NCBI RefSeq assembly: GCF_021530565.1
Contig: NZ_JAKGBI010000018.1
Coordinates: 62,001 to 126,000 of the forward strand
Source: Pseudoalteromonas sp. SMS1
GTDB lineage: Bacteria; Pseudomonadota; Gammaproteobacteria; Enterobacterales; Alteromonadaceae
Direction of reading: 5' to 3'
Length of the DNA: 64,000 nt
Below are positions 1 through 7,289 of the stretch, piece by piece; positions within the stretch are counted from its first letter, which is position 1; every line of letters begins with the position of its first letter. The notes beneath the pieces are model-generated. The model had not been told where the DNA came from, ran no database searches, and saw only the letters and a program-made list of their open reading frames with translations. A program made the position numbers and the translations under genes.

Positions 1-2
1 CC

Positions 3-404
3 TGGGATAGGTTGATGAGTCGTGACATTCAACTTGGAGAGTTTAAATCTCTGTGTCACGACCTAAACGACTTTATGCAATCTTCGCAAGGCCGTACAGA
101 CGAATTACAGTCGTTGATGACGAATGTTTTAATGGCTCAAGACTATCAGGATTTAACTGGACAAGTCATTCGCCGAGTCATAGAGCTCGTCAGAGAAGTT
201 GAAGACAGCTTAATACATCTGTTAACCGTATTTGGTACAGCAGAAGTGGGTCAACTTAACACGGCTCCAAAACCACAAGAAGTAGTTGAAACCACTGATG
301 AACTATCGGGTCCAGAGGGGCCAATCATTGACGCTGAAGAGCGAGACGATGTCGTCTCAGGTCAAGACGAAGTTGATGATCTGTTATCTAGTTTGGGTTT
401 CTAA
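3..404 (+). CDS. cheZ: Chemotaxis phosphatase CheZ, 3' part
   Basis: This is the C-terminal part of CheZ, the phosphatase that dephosphorylates CheY-P and so resets the flagellar motor signal. The frame is open to the left window edge, so the N-terminus is missing; the first ATG at 12 is internal. The visible part carries the helical segment with the AQDYQDLTGQVIRRV motif that surrounds the phosphatase glutamine in the family. An acidic linker follows, then the C-terminal tail DEVDDLLSSLGF, which is the CheY-binding peptide of CheZ proteins. cheA starts 15 bases downstream with its own AGGAG site, so the two are probably co-transcribed. Confidence 0.93.
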   Translation, partial: WDRLMSRDIQLGEFKSLCHDLNDFMQSSQGRTDELQSLMTNVLMAQDYQDLTGQVIRRVIELVREVEDSLIHLLTVFGTAEVGQLNTAPKPQEVVETTDELSGPEGPIIDAEERDDVVSGQDEVDDLLSSLGF

Positions 405-419
405 TAGGAGAGTATAATA

Positions 420-2696
420 ATGAGCTTTGAAGTCGATGAAGATATCTTACAAGACTTTCTTGTTGAAGCTGGAGAAATACTCGAACTGTTATCTGAGCAA
501 CTCGTTGAATTAGAAAATAACCCAGATGACAAAGATTTACTGAACGCAATATTCAGAGGGTTCCATACTGTTAAAGGTGGAGCAGGTTTTTTGGGTATGA
601 ACGAGCTGGTTGATGCTTGTCATGGTGCAGAAAACGTTTTTGATGTGTTAAGGCAAGGACAGCGCTCAGTTAATCCTGAATTAATGGATGTAATCCTGCA
701 ATCTTTGGATACCATAAATGATATGTTCGCTTGTATTCAAAACCGCGAACAGCCAGAGCCTGCAGACCAAGAGTTACTCGATGTCTTACATAAACTCAGC
801 CAGCCAGAGTCCGCTGATGAAGCCCCCGCCGCTGCAGAACCGGTTGTAGAGGCGCCTGTCGTGCCCGACACACCAGTTGCCCCTGCAGTTGAAGATGATG
901 TTTTCTTTGAACTGGATGGCAGTGCTGACAATGACGGTGAGGGTAAAGCGCAATCAGACAGCATTGATGAAATTACTGAAGAAGAATTCGAAAGCTTGCT
1001 GGATGAACTACACGGCGCTGGAAAAGCCCCTGCACCTGAAGGCAAGGTAGAATCAGCGCCACAAGCACCTGAACCGAGTAATGCGAATGATGGTGACATT
1101 ACAGACGACGAATTTGACAGTCTGCTTGATGAGTTACATGGTGTAGGGCAATTTGGAAGCGCACCAAGTGAGCCTCAGCCAGCGGCGCCAGCAGCCAGCG
1201 AACCTGCTGCATCTTCTCCTACGGCCAGTTCTGGTGGAGATGATGAAGAAATCAATGATGATGATTTTGAGGCGTTACTAGACGAGTTGCATGGTAAAGG
1301 TCAGGCACCAAAGAATTTAGAAAGCGAAGCACAGAAGAGTGCTGAGCCAGCTAAACCAGCGGCTCCCGCGACGCCAGCGCCACAACCTGCAGCAGCGCCA
1401 CAACCTGCAGCAGCGCCACAACCTGCAGCAGCGCCAAAACCGTCACCCAAGCCAGCTCCAGCAGCCAAAGCTGCACCACCCGCAAAATCCGAACCCAAAG
1501 CAGCAGCGCCAAAGAAACCTGCGGCACAGGCAGAAACAACGGTACGTGTTGATACTAAACGCCTTGACCAAATAATGAATATGGTTGGTGAGTTGGTACT
1601 AGTCAGAAACCGCTTAGTGAGCCTTGCTAACAATAGCAACAGCGAAGCAATGGGTAAGGCAATTTCGAATTTAGATGTTGTGACTGCTGATTTGCAGGGC
1701 GCGGTTATGAAAACGCGAATGCAGCCAATTAAGAAAGTCTTCGGACGTTTCCCTCGCGTAGTACGCGACTTGGCTCGCAGCCTGAAAAAAGATATCAATC
1801 TAATTCTTGAAGGTGAAGACACAGATTTAGATAAAAACTTAGTTGAAGCGCTTGCGGATCCTCTTGTCCACCTAGTTAGAAACTCGGTAGACCACGGAAT
1901 TGAAATGCCTGATGTTCGTGAGGCAGCAGGAAAAGCTAGAACGGGTACTGTGACTTTATCAGCGTCACAAGAAGGCGATCATATTCTCCTAACGATCAGA
2001 GATGATGGTGCGGGAATGGATCCTGAAAAGCTGAAGAAAATTGCCATTAGTAAAGGTGTCATAGATTCTGATCAAGCAAGCAGATTGTCTGATACAGAAG
2101 CTTATAACTTAATCTTTGCACCCGGTTTCTCGACTAAAGAACAAATTTCAGACATCTCAGGCCGTGGTGTAGGCATGGATGTTGTGAAAACCAAAATTAC
2201 CCAACTCAATGGTCAGGTAAATATTCAGTCTGAGCTTGGTGTAGGGACTATTTTAGAAATCAAAGTACCACTGACGTTAGCGATTCTACCTACCTTAATG
2301 GTGATGGTAGGAGAGCAAACATTTGCATTACCTTTGGCAGGTGTGAGTGAAATTTTCCACCTAGATTTGACCAAAACAAATGTGGTGGATGGTCAGCTCA
2401 CAATTATTGTCAGGGAAAAAGCCATCCCACTGTTCTATTTGGAGCATTGGCTGGTTAAAGGCACAGACATAAACCAGAAAAAAGCCGAAGGGCATGTGGT
2501 AATAGTCCAAATAGGTACACAGCAAGTCGGCTTTGTAGTGGACTCGTTAATTGGTCAAGAAGAGGTTGTGATAAAACCTCTGGACTCACTTCTTCAAGGT
2601 ACTCCAGGTATGGCAGGTGCAACGATCACGTCAGATGGCGGTATTGCATTGATTTTGGATGTGCCAAGCATGTTGAAGCATTACGCGGGTAAGTAG
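420..2696 (+). CDS. cheA: Chemotaxis histidine kinase CheA
   Basis: CheA is the cytoplasmic kinase of the chemoreceptor array and phosphorylates CheY and CheB. The 758-residue protein has an HPt domain (about 1-105; phospho-accepting His49 in HTVKGGAGFLG), a long Ala/Pro-rich acidic linker (about 110-370), a dimerisation helix pair (about 375-435), an ATPase domain with N box LVRNSVDHGIE and glycine boxes DDGAGMD and GRGVGMD, and a C-terminal CheW-like domain (about 620-750). I see no P2 (CheY-binding) domain. The linker instead has three copies of a peptide of the form I-x-x-[DE]-[DE]-F-[DE]-x-LLDELHG at residues 185-199, 227-241 and 278-292. An AGGAG site precedes the ATG. Confidence 0.97.
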   Translation: MSFEVDEDILQDFLVEAGEILELLSEQLVELENNPDDKDLLNAIFRGFHTVKGGAGFLGMNELVDACHGAENVFDVLRQGQRSVNPELMDVILQSLDTINDMFACIQNREQPEPADQELLDVLHKLSQPESADEAPAAAEPVVEAPVVPDTPVAPAVEDDVFFELDGSADNDGEGKAQSDSIDEITEEEFESLLDELHGAGKAPAPEGKVESAPQAPEPSNANDGDITDDEFDSLLDELHGVGQFGSAPSEPQPAAPAASEPAASSPTASSGGDDEEINDDDFEALLDELHGKGQAPKNLESEAQKSAEPAKPAAPATPAPQPAAAPQPAAAPQPAAAPKPSPKPAPAAKAAPPAKSEPKAAAPKKPAAQAETTVRVDTKRLDQIMNMVGELVLVRNRLVSLANNSNSEAMGKAISNLDVVTADLQGAVMKTRMQPIKKVFGRFPRVVRDLARSLKKDINLILEGEDTDLDKNLVEALADPLVHLVRNSVDHGIEMPDVREAAGKARTGTVTLSASQEGDHILLTIRDDGAGMDPEKLKKIAISKGVIDSDQASRLSDTEAYNLIFAPGFSTKEQISDISGRGVGMDVVKTKITQLNGQVNIQSELGVGTILEIKVPLTLAILPTLMVMVGEQTFALPLAGVSEIFHLDLTKTNVVDGQLTIIVREKAIPLFYLEHWLVKGTDINQKKAEGHVVIVQIGTQQVGFVVDSLIGQEEVVIKPLDSLLQGTPGMAGATITSDGGIALILDVPSMLKHYAGK
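1377..1430 (+). repeat. 18-bp tandem repeat, three copies, in cheA linker
   Basis: Three identical 18-base units (gcgccacaacctgcagca) stand head to tail and encode three copies of APQPAA in the flexible linker of CheA. The unit length is a multiple of three, so copy-number change would keep the frame. A partial fourth unit follows. Confidence 0.95.
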
Positions 2697-2773
2697 TCTT
2701 AAGGACTATTTGCCATCACCGATAAGTGGTGCCATGTGCACCACTTTTCGGATCTGTAACATAAAAAAGAGCG

Positions 2774-3937
2774 ATGCCAATGGCAGTTAAAGTATTAGTA
2801 GTTGACGACTCAAGCTTTTTTCGTCGTCGTGTAAGTGAAATACTAGAAAAAGATACTGGAATTGAGGTTATTGATTTTGCTGTCAATGGCCAAGAAGCTG
2901 TAGAGAAGGCAAGTAAACTCAGACCTGACGTTATTACAATGGATGTGGAGATGCCTGTACTGGATGGTATTAGCGCCGTCAAAAAAATTATGCAGAGTAA
3001 TCCAACGCCTATCTTAATGTTTTCATCTCTAACCAGAGAGGGGGCCAGTGCAACCCTAGATGCATTGGATGCCGGTGCGGTAGACTTTTTGCCGAAAAAG
3101 TTTGAAGACATAGCAAGAAATAGTGAAGAGGCCATCCGCGCTTTACAAAATAAGGTAAAGGAAATTGGACGTAAGCGGGTAAGCCGGTTTACAAGGCCTA
3201 TGTCGCCAACTAAACCAGCTGCACCAACGAGCACATCAAGCTTCTCACCGAAACCCGTCAGCAGTACTCGCTCAAGTACGGTTTCACAACCAGATAGAAG
3301 CTTTCAAAAGGCGGCACCAGAGACTACGCCTCAAAGAAACTTCAAAGCTTCAGGTAAGTCTTATCAAGTGGTTGCAATTGGCACATCTACAGGCGGTCCT
3401 GTAGCATTGCAAACGATTTTAACGCAACTTCCTGCTAACTTCCCTCATCCTATTTTGCTTATTCAACATATGCCTGCGGCATTTACACCTGCATTTGCTC
3501 AAAGGCTCAATAGCTTATGCAAAATTAAAGTGAAAGAAGCAGAACAAGGCGACCGGCTGATGCCAGGCGTGGCTTACCTAGCACCTGGTGGCAAGCAAAT
3601 GATGGTTGAGTCACGTGGTGGCAGTAAAACGCTCAAAGTCTTTGAAGATGATAGCCCAAGAATTACATATAAGCCCTGTGTTGATGTGACATTTGCAAGT
3701 ACAGCAAAAGCATATTCAGGTGACGTATTGGCAATTGTATTAACAGGCATGGGGGCCGATGGCAGAGACGGTGCTAGAATGCTCAAACAAGCTGGTGCTA
3801 CTATTTGGGCACAAGATGAAAAGACATGTGTTGTTTATGGTATGCCACAAGCAGTTGCCGCGGCAGGCCTTTCATCAGAAAGTTTGGCACTTCAGGATGT
3901 CGCTTTGCGCATAAACAAAGAATTAGGAATTGCTTAA
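2774..3937 (+). CDS. cheB: Chemotaxis protein-glutamate methylesterase/deamidase CheB
   Basis: CheB removes methyl groups from chemoreceptors (and deamidates receptor glutamines) during adaptation and is activated by CheA. The 387-residue protein has an N-terminal receiver domain (about 5-125; acidic pocket VVDDSSFFR, phospho-acceptor Asp in MDVEMPVLDG), a Ser/Thr/Pro-rich linker (about 135-195) and a C-terminal methylesterase domain with the catalytic IGTSTGGP serine loop, IQHMP histidine and LTGMGADG aspartate motifs. It lies 77 bases after cheA. A second in-frame ATG two codons in could also serve as the start. Confidence 0.97.
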   Translation: MPMAVKVLVVDDSSFFRRRVSEILEKDTGIEVIDFAVNGQEAVEKASKLRPDVITMDVEMPVLDGISAVKKIMQSNPTPILMFSSLTREGASATLDALDAGAVDFLPKKFEDIARNSEEAIRALQNKVKEIGRKRVSRFTRPMSPTKPAAPTSTSSFSPKPVSSTRSSTVSQPDRSFQKAAPETTPQRNFKASGKSYQVVAIGTSTGGPVALQTILTQLPANFPHPILLIQHMPAAFTPAFAQRLNSLCKIKVKEAEQGDRLMPGVAYLAPGGKQMMVESRGGSKTLKVFEDDSPRITYKPCVDVTFASTAKAYSGDVLAIVLTGMGADGRDGARMLKQAGATIWAQDEKTCVVYGMPQAVAAAGLSSESLALQDVALRINKELGIA

Positions 3938-3999
3938 ATTTAGTCTGGGCGTTAAATACAGCTTAGCCATGACCAATCACAAAGGAATAAAACAATAAA

Positions 4000-4785
4000 G
4001 TGAAAATTTGGACGGTTGCTAATCAAAAAGGAGGAGTGGGGAAAACGACCACAACAGTCAGCCTTGGTGGTATTTTAGCTGCTCAAGGTAAAAAGGTATT
4101 GCTTATTGATACTGACCCCCACGCCTCTTTGACCTATTACTTTGGTATCGACTCGGAAGACCTCGAAGTGAGTGTGTATGATATTTTTATACGCGGCTCG
4201 AACATGGCTAGCGAGGAAATCCTACAAGCTCTGTGCCCATCAACGGTAGAAAACTTAGATATTCTCCCAGCGACAATGGCGATTGCGACGTTAGATAGAA
4301 GTATGGGAAATCGCTCTGGAATGGGGTTAGTCCTAAAAAAAGCACTCGCGAAGATCAGTGATTATTATGATTACGCTATCTTAGATTGCCCGCCAGTGTT
4401 AGGCGTTCTCATGGTCAATGCTTTAGCGGCGAGCGAACGTATTTTAATTCCTGTTCAGACTGAATTTTTAGCTCTTAAAGGATTGGATCGAATGATGCGA
4501 ACGATGACATTAATGCAAAGTTCGCATTCTAAGCAATATCAATATACTATAGTCCCTACAATGTACGATAAGCGTACTAAGGCATCTTTAGAAGCATACA
4601 AATCTCTTGTAGAATCCTACAAAGACAATGTATGGCCAGGCGTTATTCCGGTCGATACAAAGTTTAGAGATGCAAGTTTGGCTCAACAGGTGCCGGTACA
4701 GTATTGCCCTAAATCAAGAGGGGTGTATGCATATCGTTCACTGCTGGAGCATATTGGTGAACTAGAAAGAGGTAATAATGAGTAA
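4000..4785 (+). CDS. parC: ParA-family ATPase ParC, polar placement of chemotaxis arrays
   Basis: A 261-residue ParA/MinD-type ATPase with a deviant Walker A KGGVGKTT (residues 10-17), a switch I region (LLIDTDPHASLTYYFG) and Walker B AILDCPP. It sits inside the che operon and overlaps by 8 bases a gene for a CheW-like protein with a long N-terminal extension. That is the arrangement of Vibrio parC-parP, where ParC recruits ParP and the CheA array to the cell pole. The start is a GTG; an AAAGGA lies about 13 bases upstream, longer than usual spacing. Role is assigned from context; the ATPase family is certain. Confidence 0.88.
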   Translation: MKIWTVANQKGGVGKTTTTVSLGGILAAQGKKVLLIDTDPHASLTYYFGIDSEDLEVSVYDIFIRGSNMASEEILQALCPSTVENLDILPATMAIATLDRSMGNRSGMGLVLKKALAKISDYYDYAILDCPPVLGVLMVNALAASERILIPVQTEFLALKGLDRMMRTMTLMQSSHSKQYQYTIVPTMYDKRTKASLEAYKSLVESYKDNVWPGVIPVDTKFRDASLAQQVPVQYCPKSRGVYAYRSLLEHIGELERGNNE

Positions 4786-5575
4786 GCACCTGTTTGCAAA
4801 CGAACAAGTGATGAAACAATATCTTGGCGCCTTGTTACAAGAAGAGGATGAACAGGATGTTGCGCTTGCTCCCGTTGCTCGGTTGCTTGAGTCTGTGCCT
4901 GACGCGCAAAAACAAGTACAGACTCCCCCTAAGGTAGACGCCCTAGAACAAACTGAGGTAAAAACAGAAGCTCAAATTGAAGAAAAAGTTGAACCTCAAA
5001 TAAAGCCTGTTGTAAAAGATCTACAAGAATCTGCGGTTGCGCCAGCCCAAGAGCTTGAGATAACTGAAAATACAACTATTATCAAAGAACAAGCACCAGC
5101 ATTGAGTGCCGCTAAGGACGCCTTCATTGAAGGAGAGTTTCAAGCTTTGTTTTTTGAGGTGGCAGGTTTGACATTGGCAGTGCCTTTACAGTCGCTAGGT
5201 GGTATTCACCAGCTGACAGAAGTAAACCAATTATTTGGTAAGCCAAAATGGTTTAAAGGGGTGATGCTCAATAGAGAGGAAAAGCTGAATGTGGTGGATA
5301 CAGCGCGTTGGGTGATGCCTGAAAAGTATACACCTGAGCTGGAAGAACAGCTTAACTATCAGTATTTAATTATGCTGGGAGATAGCCCTTGGGGTTTACT
5401 AGCTGAAAAATTAGTGAACAATATCACACTGACTGCTGACGACGTTAAATGGCGAACAGCATGTGGAAAACGTCCATGGCTTGCGGGCGTTATTAAAGAA
5501 AAAATGTGTGCGCTTATTGACGTAGAGAATTTAAATAGGTTGCTAGAGCAAGGCCTCGATAGCCGAGAGCAGTAA
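4778..5575 (+). CDS. parP: CheW-like array-tethering protein ParP
   Basis: A 265-residue protein. The N-terminal ~115 residues are acidic and Gln/Lys/Pro-rich and look unstructured. The C-terminal ~145 residues form a divergent CheW-type domain (FQALFFEVAGLTLAVPLQSL ... LIDVENL). This matches ParP, whose CheW-like part binds CheA and receptors and whose N-terminus binds ParC. Its start codon lies inside the end of parC (8-base overlap), suggesting translational coupling. A regular cheW follows 24 bases later, so this copy is unlikely to be the main coupling protein. Confidence 0.85.
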   Translation: MSKHLFANEQVMKQYLGALLQEEDEQDVALAPVARLLESVPDAQKQVQTPPKVDALEQTEVKTEAQIEEKVEPQIKPVVKDLQESAVAPAQELEITENTTIIKEQAPALSAAKDAFIEGEFQALFFEVAGLTLAVPLQSLGGIHQLTEVNQLFGKPKWFKGVMLNREEKLNVVDTARWVMPEKYTPELEEQLNYQYLIMLGDSPWGLLAEKLVNNITLTADDVKWRTACGKRPWLAGVIKEKMCALIDVENLNRLLEQGLDSREQ

Positions 5576-5599
5576 CTAGCATCAATCTGGAGTTTAATC

Positions 5600-6097
5600 A
5601 TGAGTCAAGAAAGAATACTTTCTGCAGATAAAAATGCCGATAGTAATGATGAAGTCCTACAGTGGGTGACATACAAGCTAGAGGAAGAAACATACGGTAT
5701 CAATGTGATGCAAGTGCAGGAGGTACTTCGTTACACTGAGATCGCACCAGTGCCAGGCGCACCAAGCTATGTGCTCGGTATTATTAATTTACGTGGTAAC
5801 GTAGTGACGGTTATTGATACTCGTGCAAGGTTTGGCTTGATGAGTGCGGAAGTCACAGACAACTCTAGAATTGTCATTATTGAAGCTGAAAAGCAGGTTA
5901 TTGGTATTTTAGTTGATAGCGTTGCTGAAGTTGTATATTTACGTAGTTCTGAAATTGACAGTGCACCAAATATTGGCACAGAAGAAAGCGCTAAATTTAT
6001 CCAGGGTGTATCTAACCGCGAAGGTGAGTTGCTCATCTTGGTTGATTTGAACAAACTACTCAGCGACGATGAGTGGGATGAGTTGAGTCATCTATAA
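5600..6097 (+). CDS. cheW: Chemotaxis coupling protein CheW
   Basis: A 165-residue single-domain CheW that links chemoreceptors to CheA. The whole length is the SH3-like CheW fold, with the typical stretches YKLEEETYGINVMQVQEVLR, IAPVPGAPSYVLGIINLRG and GILVDSVAEVV. A CTGGAG site stands before the ATG. It follows parP by 24 bases and ends 3 bases before the DUF2802 gene, so it belongs to the same operon. Confidence 0.97.
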   Translation: MSQERILSADKNADSNDEVLQWVTYKLEEETYGINVMQVQEVLRYTEIAPVPGAPSYVLGIINLRGNVVTVIDTRARFGLMSAEVTDNSRIVIIEAEKQVIGILVDSVAEVVYLRSSEIDSAPNIGTEESAKFIQGVSNREGELLILVDLNKLLSDDEWDELSHL

Positions 6098-6100
6098 ATC

Positions 6101-6529
6101 GTGGCTGCAGTAACTTTAGACGATATCTTAATCGTACTAGTGATTGCCTCAAGCTTTATCAGTTTACTGTGCTTGGGGCTTTTGTTTGTTTTTAGTAAAC
6201 GTATTCAACAAGGTCAACAGCATTGCGCAAGGCTGCAAAAACAAACGCAAAGCGATTCGGAACAAATTAGTATTCTAAGAAGTGAAATCGCAGAGGTGAG
6301 AGCCAGTGTACTGAGTATTGGTAAACGACTTGTCGCCTGTGAAGGGTTTGCAAAAGAACTGGCGCAGCATCAAGCAGCTCAAAAATACGATGATCCAGAT
6401 GCGAAGATCTACTCTAGGGCCGTTAAAATGGTTGAGTTAGGGGCTGATCTTGAAGAAATAATGCGAGAGTGTGAGCTGCCAAGGGCTGAGGCCGAATTGC
6501 TGATGTCTTTGCATAATAAATCTCAATGA
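6101..6529 (+). CDS. DUF2802 membrane-anchored coiled-coil protein
   Basis: A 142-residue protein with one N-terminal membrane segment (about residues 9-31), a coiled-coil region (about 35-85) and a C-terminal helix-turn-helix-like stretch (VELGADLEEIMRECELPRAEAELL). Proteins of this type (DUF2802) are regularly found directly after cheW in the chemotaxis operons of Vibrio, Shewanella and Pseudoalteromonas. Their function is not established. The start is a GTG three bases after the cheW stop, and the gene is the last one before a strong terminator. Confidence 0.85.
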   Translation: MAAVTLDDILIVLVIASSFISLLCLGLLFVFSKRIQQGQQHCARLQKQTQSDSEQISILRSEIAEVRASVLSIGKRLVACEGFAKELAQHQAAQKYDDPDAKIYSRAVKMVELGADLEEIMRECELPRAEAELLMSLHNKSQ

Positions 6530-6554
6530 AAAAAGCGCCATCTGGCGCTTTTTT
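6529..6554. terminator. Rho-independent terminator of the che operon
   Basis: Perfect inverted repeat (aaaaaagcgcca, loop tc, tggcgctttttt) starting at the stop codon of the DUF2802 gene. With A-run and T-run on the two sides it could terminate transcription in either direction. Confidence 0.93.
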
Positions 6555-6990
6555 ATCATTCAAAATTAAGCATTTAGATAATAAATTTGATTAACTTTAC
6601 GCGTTCAAGCTTTTTATATCGTGAGTTTAGCCTATTATCTTCATGGCTAAAGTAAGGCTTTGGGCATGCGTAACATGGTAATCGTAAGAAGGTTTAAAAA
6701 ACTTCCATGGCTCGGGGGTCATAGCGCTTAGGGAGACGATTTAGAGGTCATGCCATTGAGCTCAAATTAAGCGTGTGCGTGCAAATATCAAAGGATGGGG
6801 CGCCTGACATCTACGCGGCGTTTATCCTGCTCACTTACATCTATTTTAGAATAAAGCGACCTGTGACGAGAATACAGCCAAGCTGGATAAAAGCACTGCT
6901 ATTTAATTTGACCCTTCAACAATAACATGGCTTTTGCTCAGTGATTTTATTGGTGATGTTGTCAGTGATTAAAAGGTATAAAGCTATACC
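6555..6990. other. 436-bp intergenic region without a confident gene
   Basis: No confident gene is seen between the che-operon terminator and the minus-strand flagellar genes. One plus-strand frame is open from a GTG at 6773 to a stop at 6923-6925 (50 residues, with a hydrophobic stretch IYAAFILLTYIYF). It has no ribosome binding site or recognisable relative and may be a gene remnant or chance. Confidence 0.6.
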
Positions 6991-6992
6991 TT
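6973..6992 (-). terminator. Hairpin at the 3' end of the fliK-flhB-like pair
   Basis: Inverted repeat aaggtata-aagc-tatacctt overlaps the stop codon of the minus-strand FlhB-like gene. Read on the minus strand it is followed by a short TTTT, so it may be a weak terminator. Confidence 0.5.
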
Positions 6993-7287
6993 AGGCTTTT
7001 ATGTTTAATTTACCTTGAAAATTCTTCCAACCAGGTGGAAACTTACCCCGTAGGACATAAGAGAAAGCGATAAGTTCTGCTATCACATAGTAGAGCTCTC
7101 TTGGTATTTCTTCATGTAAATCTAGTTGCCCGAGTGTTTTTACAAGTGCAGCATCTTCATGGATCATAATCTCTTTTTCTTTTGCCAAAGCGATAATCTC
7201 TTCGGCCAGTTCTCCAAAACCTTTGCAAACCACTTCTGGCGATTTCCCAGCTTCGTATAATAAACCAACGGCTGTCTTTTGTCCCAT
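6991..7287 (-). CDS. Free-standing FlhB C-terminal-domain protein
   Basis: A 98-residue soluble protein that corresponds to the cytoplasmic C-terminal domain of FlhB/YscU-type export-switch proteins (AVGLLYEAGKSPEVVCKGFGELAEEIIALAKE ... PRELYYVIAELIAFSYVLRGK). It lacks the membrane part and the NPTH autocleavage motif. The sequence starts where the fragment after the cleavage site would start. It lies 2 bases after the FliK-like gene, which is a typical pairing. In other bacteria such proteins (FlhX-like) can partly replace the FlhB C-domain; a role in substrate switching here is inferred. Confidence 0.85.
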   Translation of the reverse strand: MGQKTAVGLLYEAGKSPEVVCKGFGELAEEIIALAKEKEIMIHEDAALVKTLGQLDLHEEIPRELYYVIAELIAFSYVLRGKFPPGWKNFQGKLNIKA

Positions 7288-7289
7288 AA

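Noticed and set aside
1301..1822. Long minus-strand and alternate-frame open frames inside cheA
   Set aside because: They arise from the Ala/Pro-rich repetitive linker and conflict with the strongly supported cheA frame.
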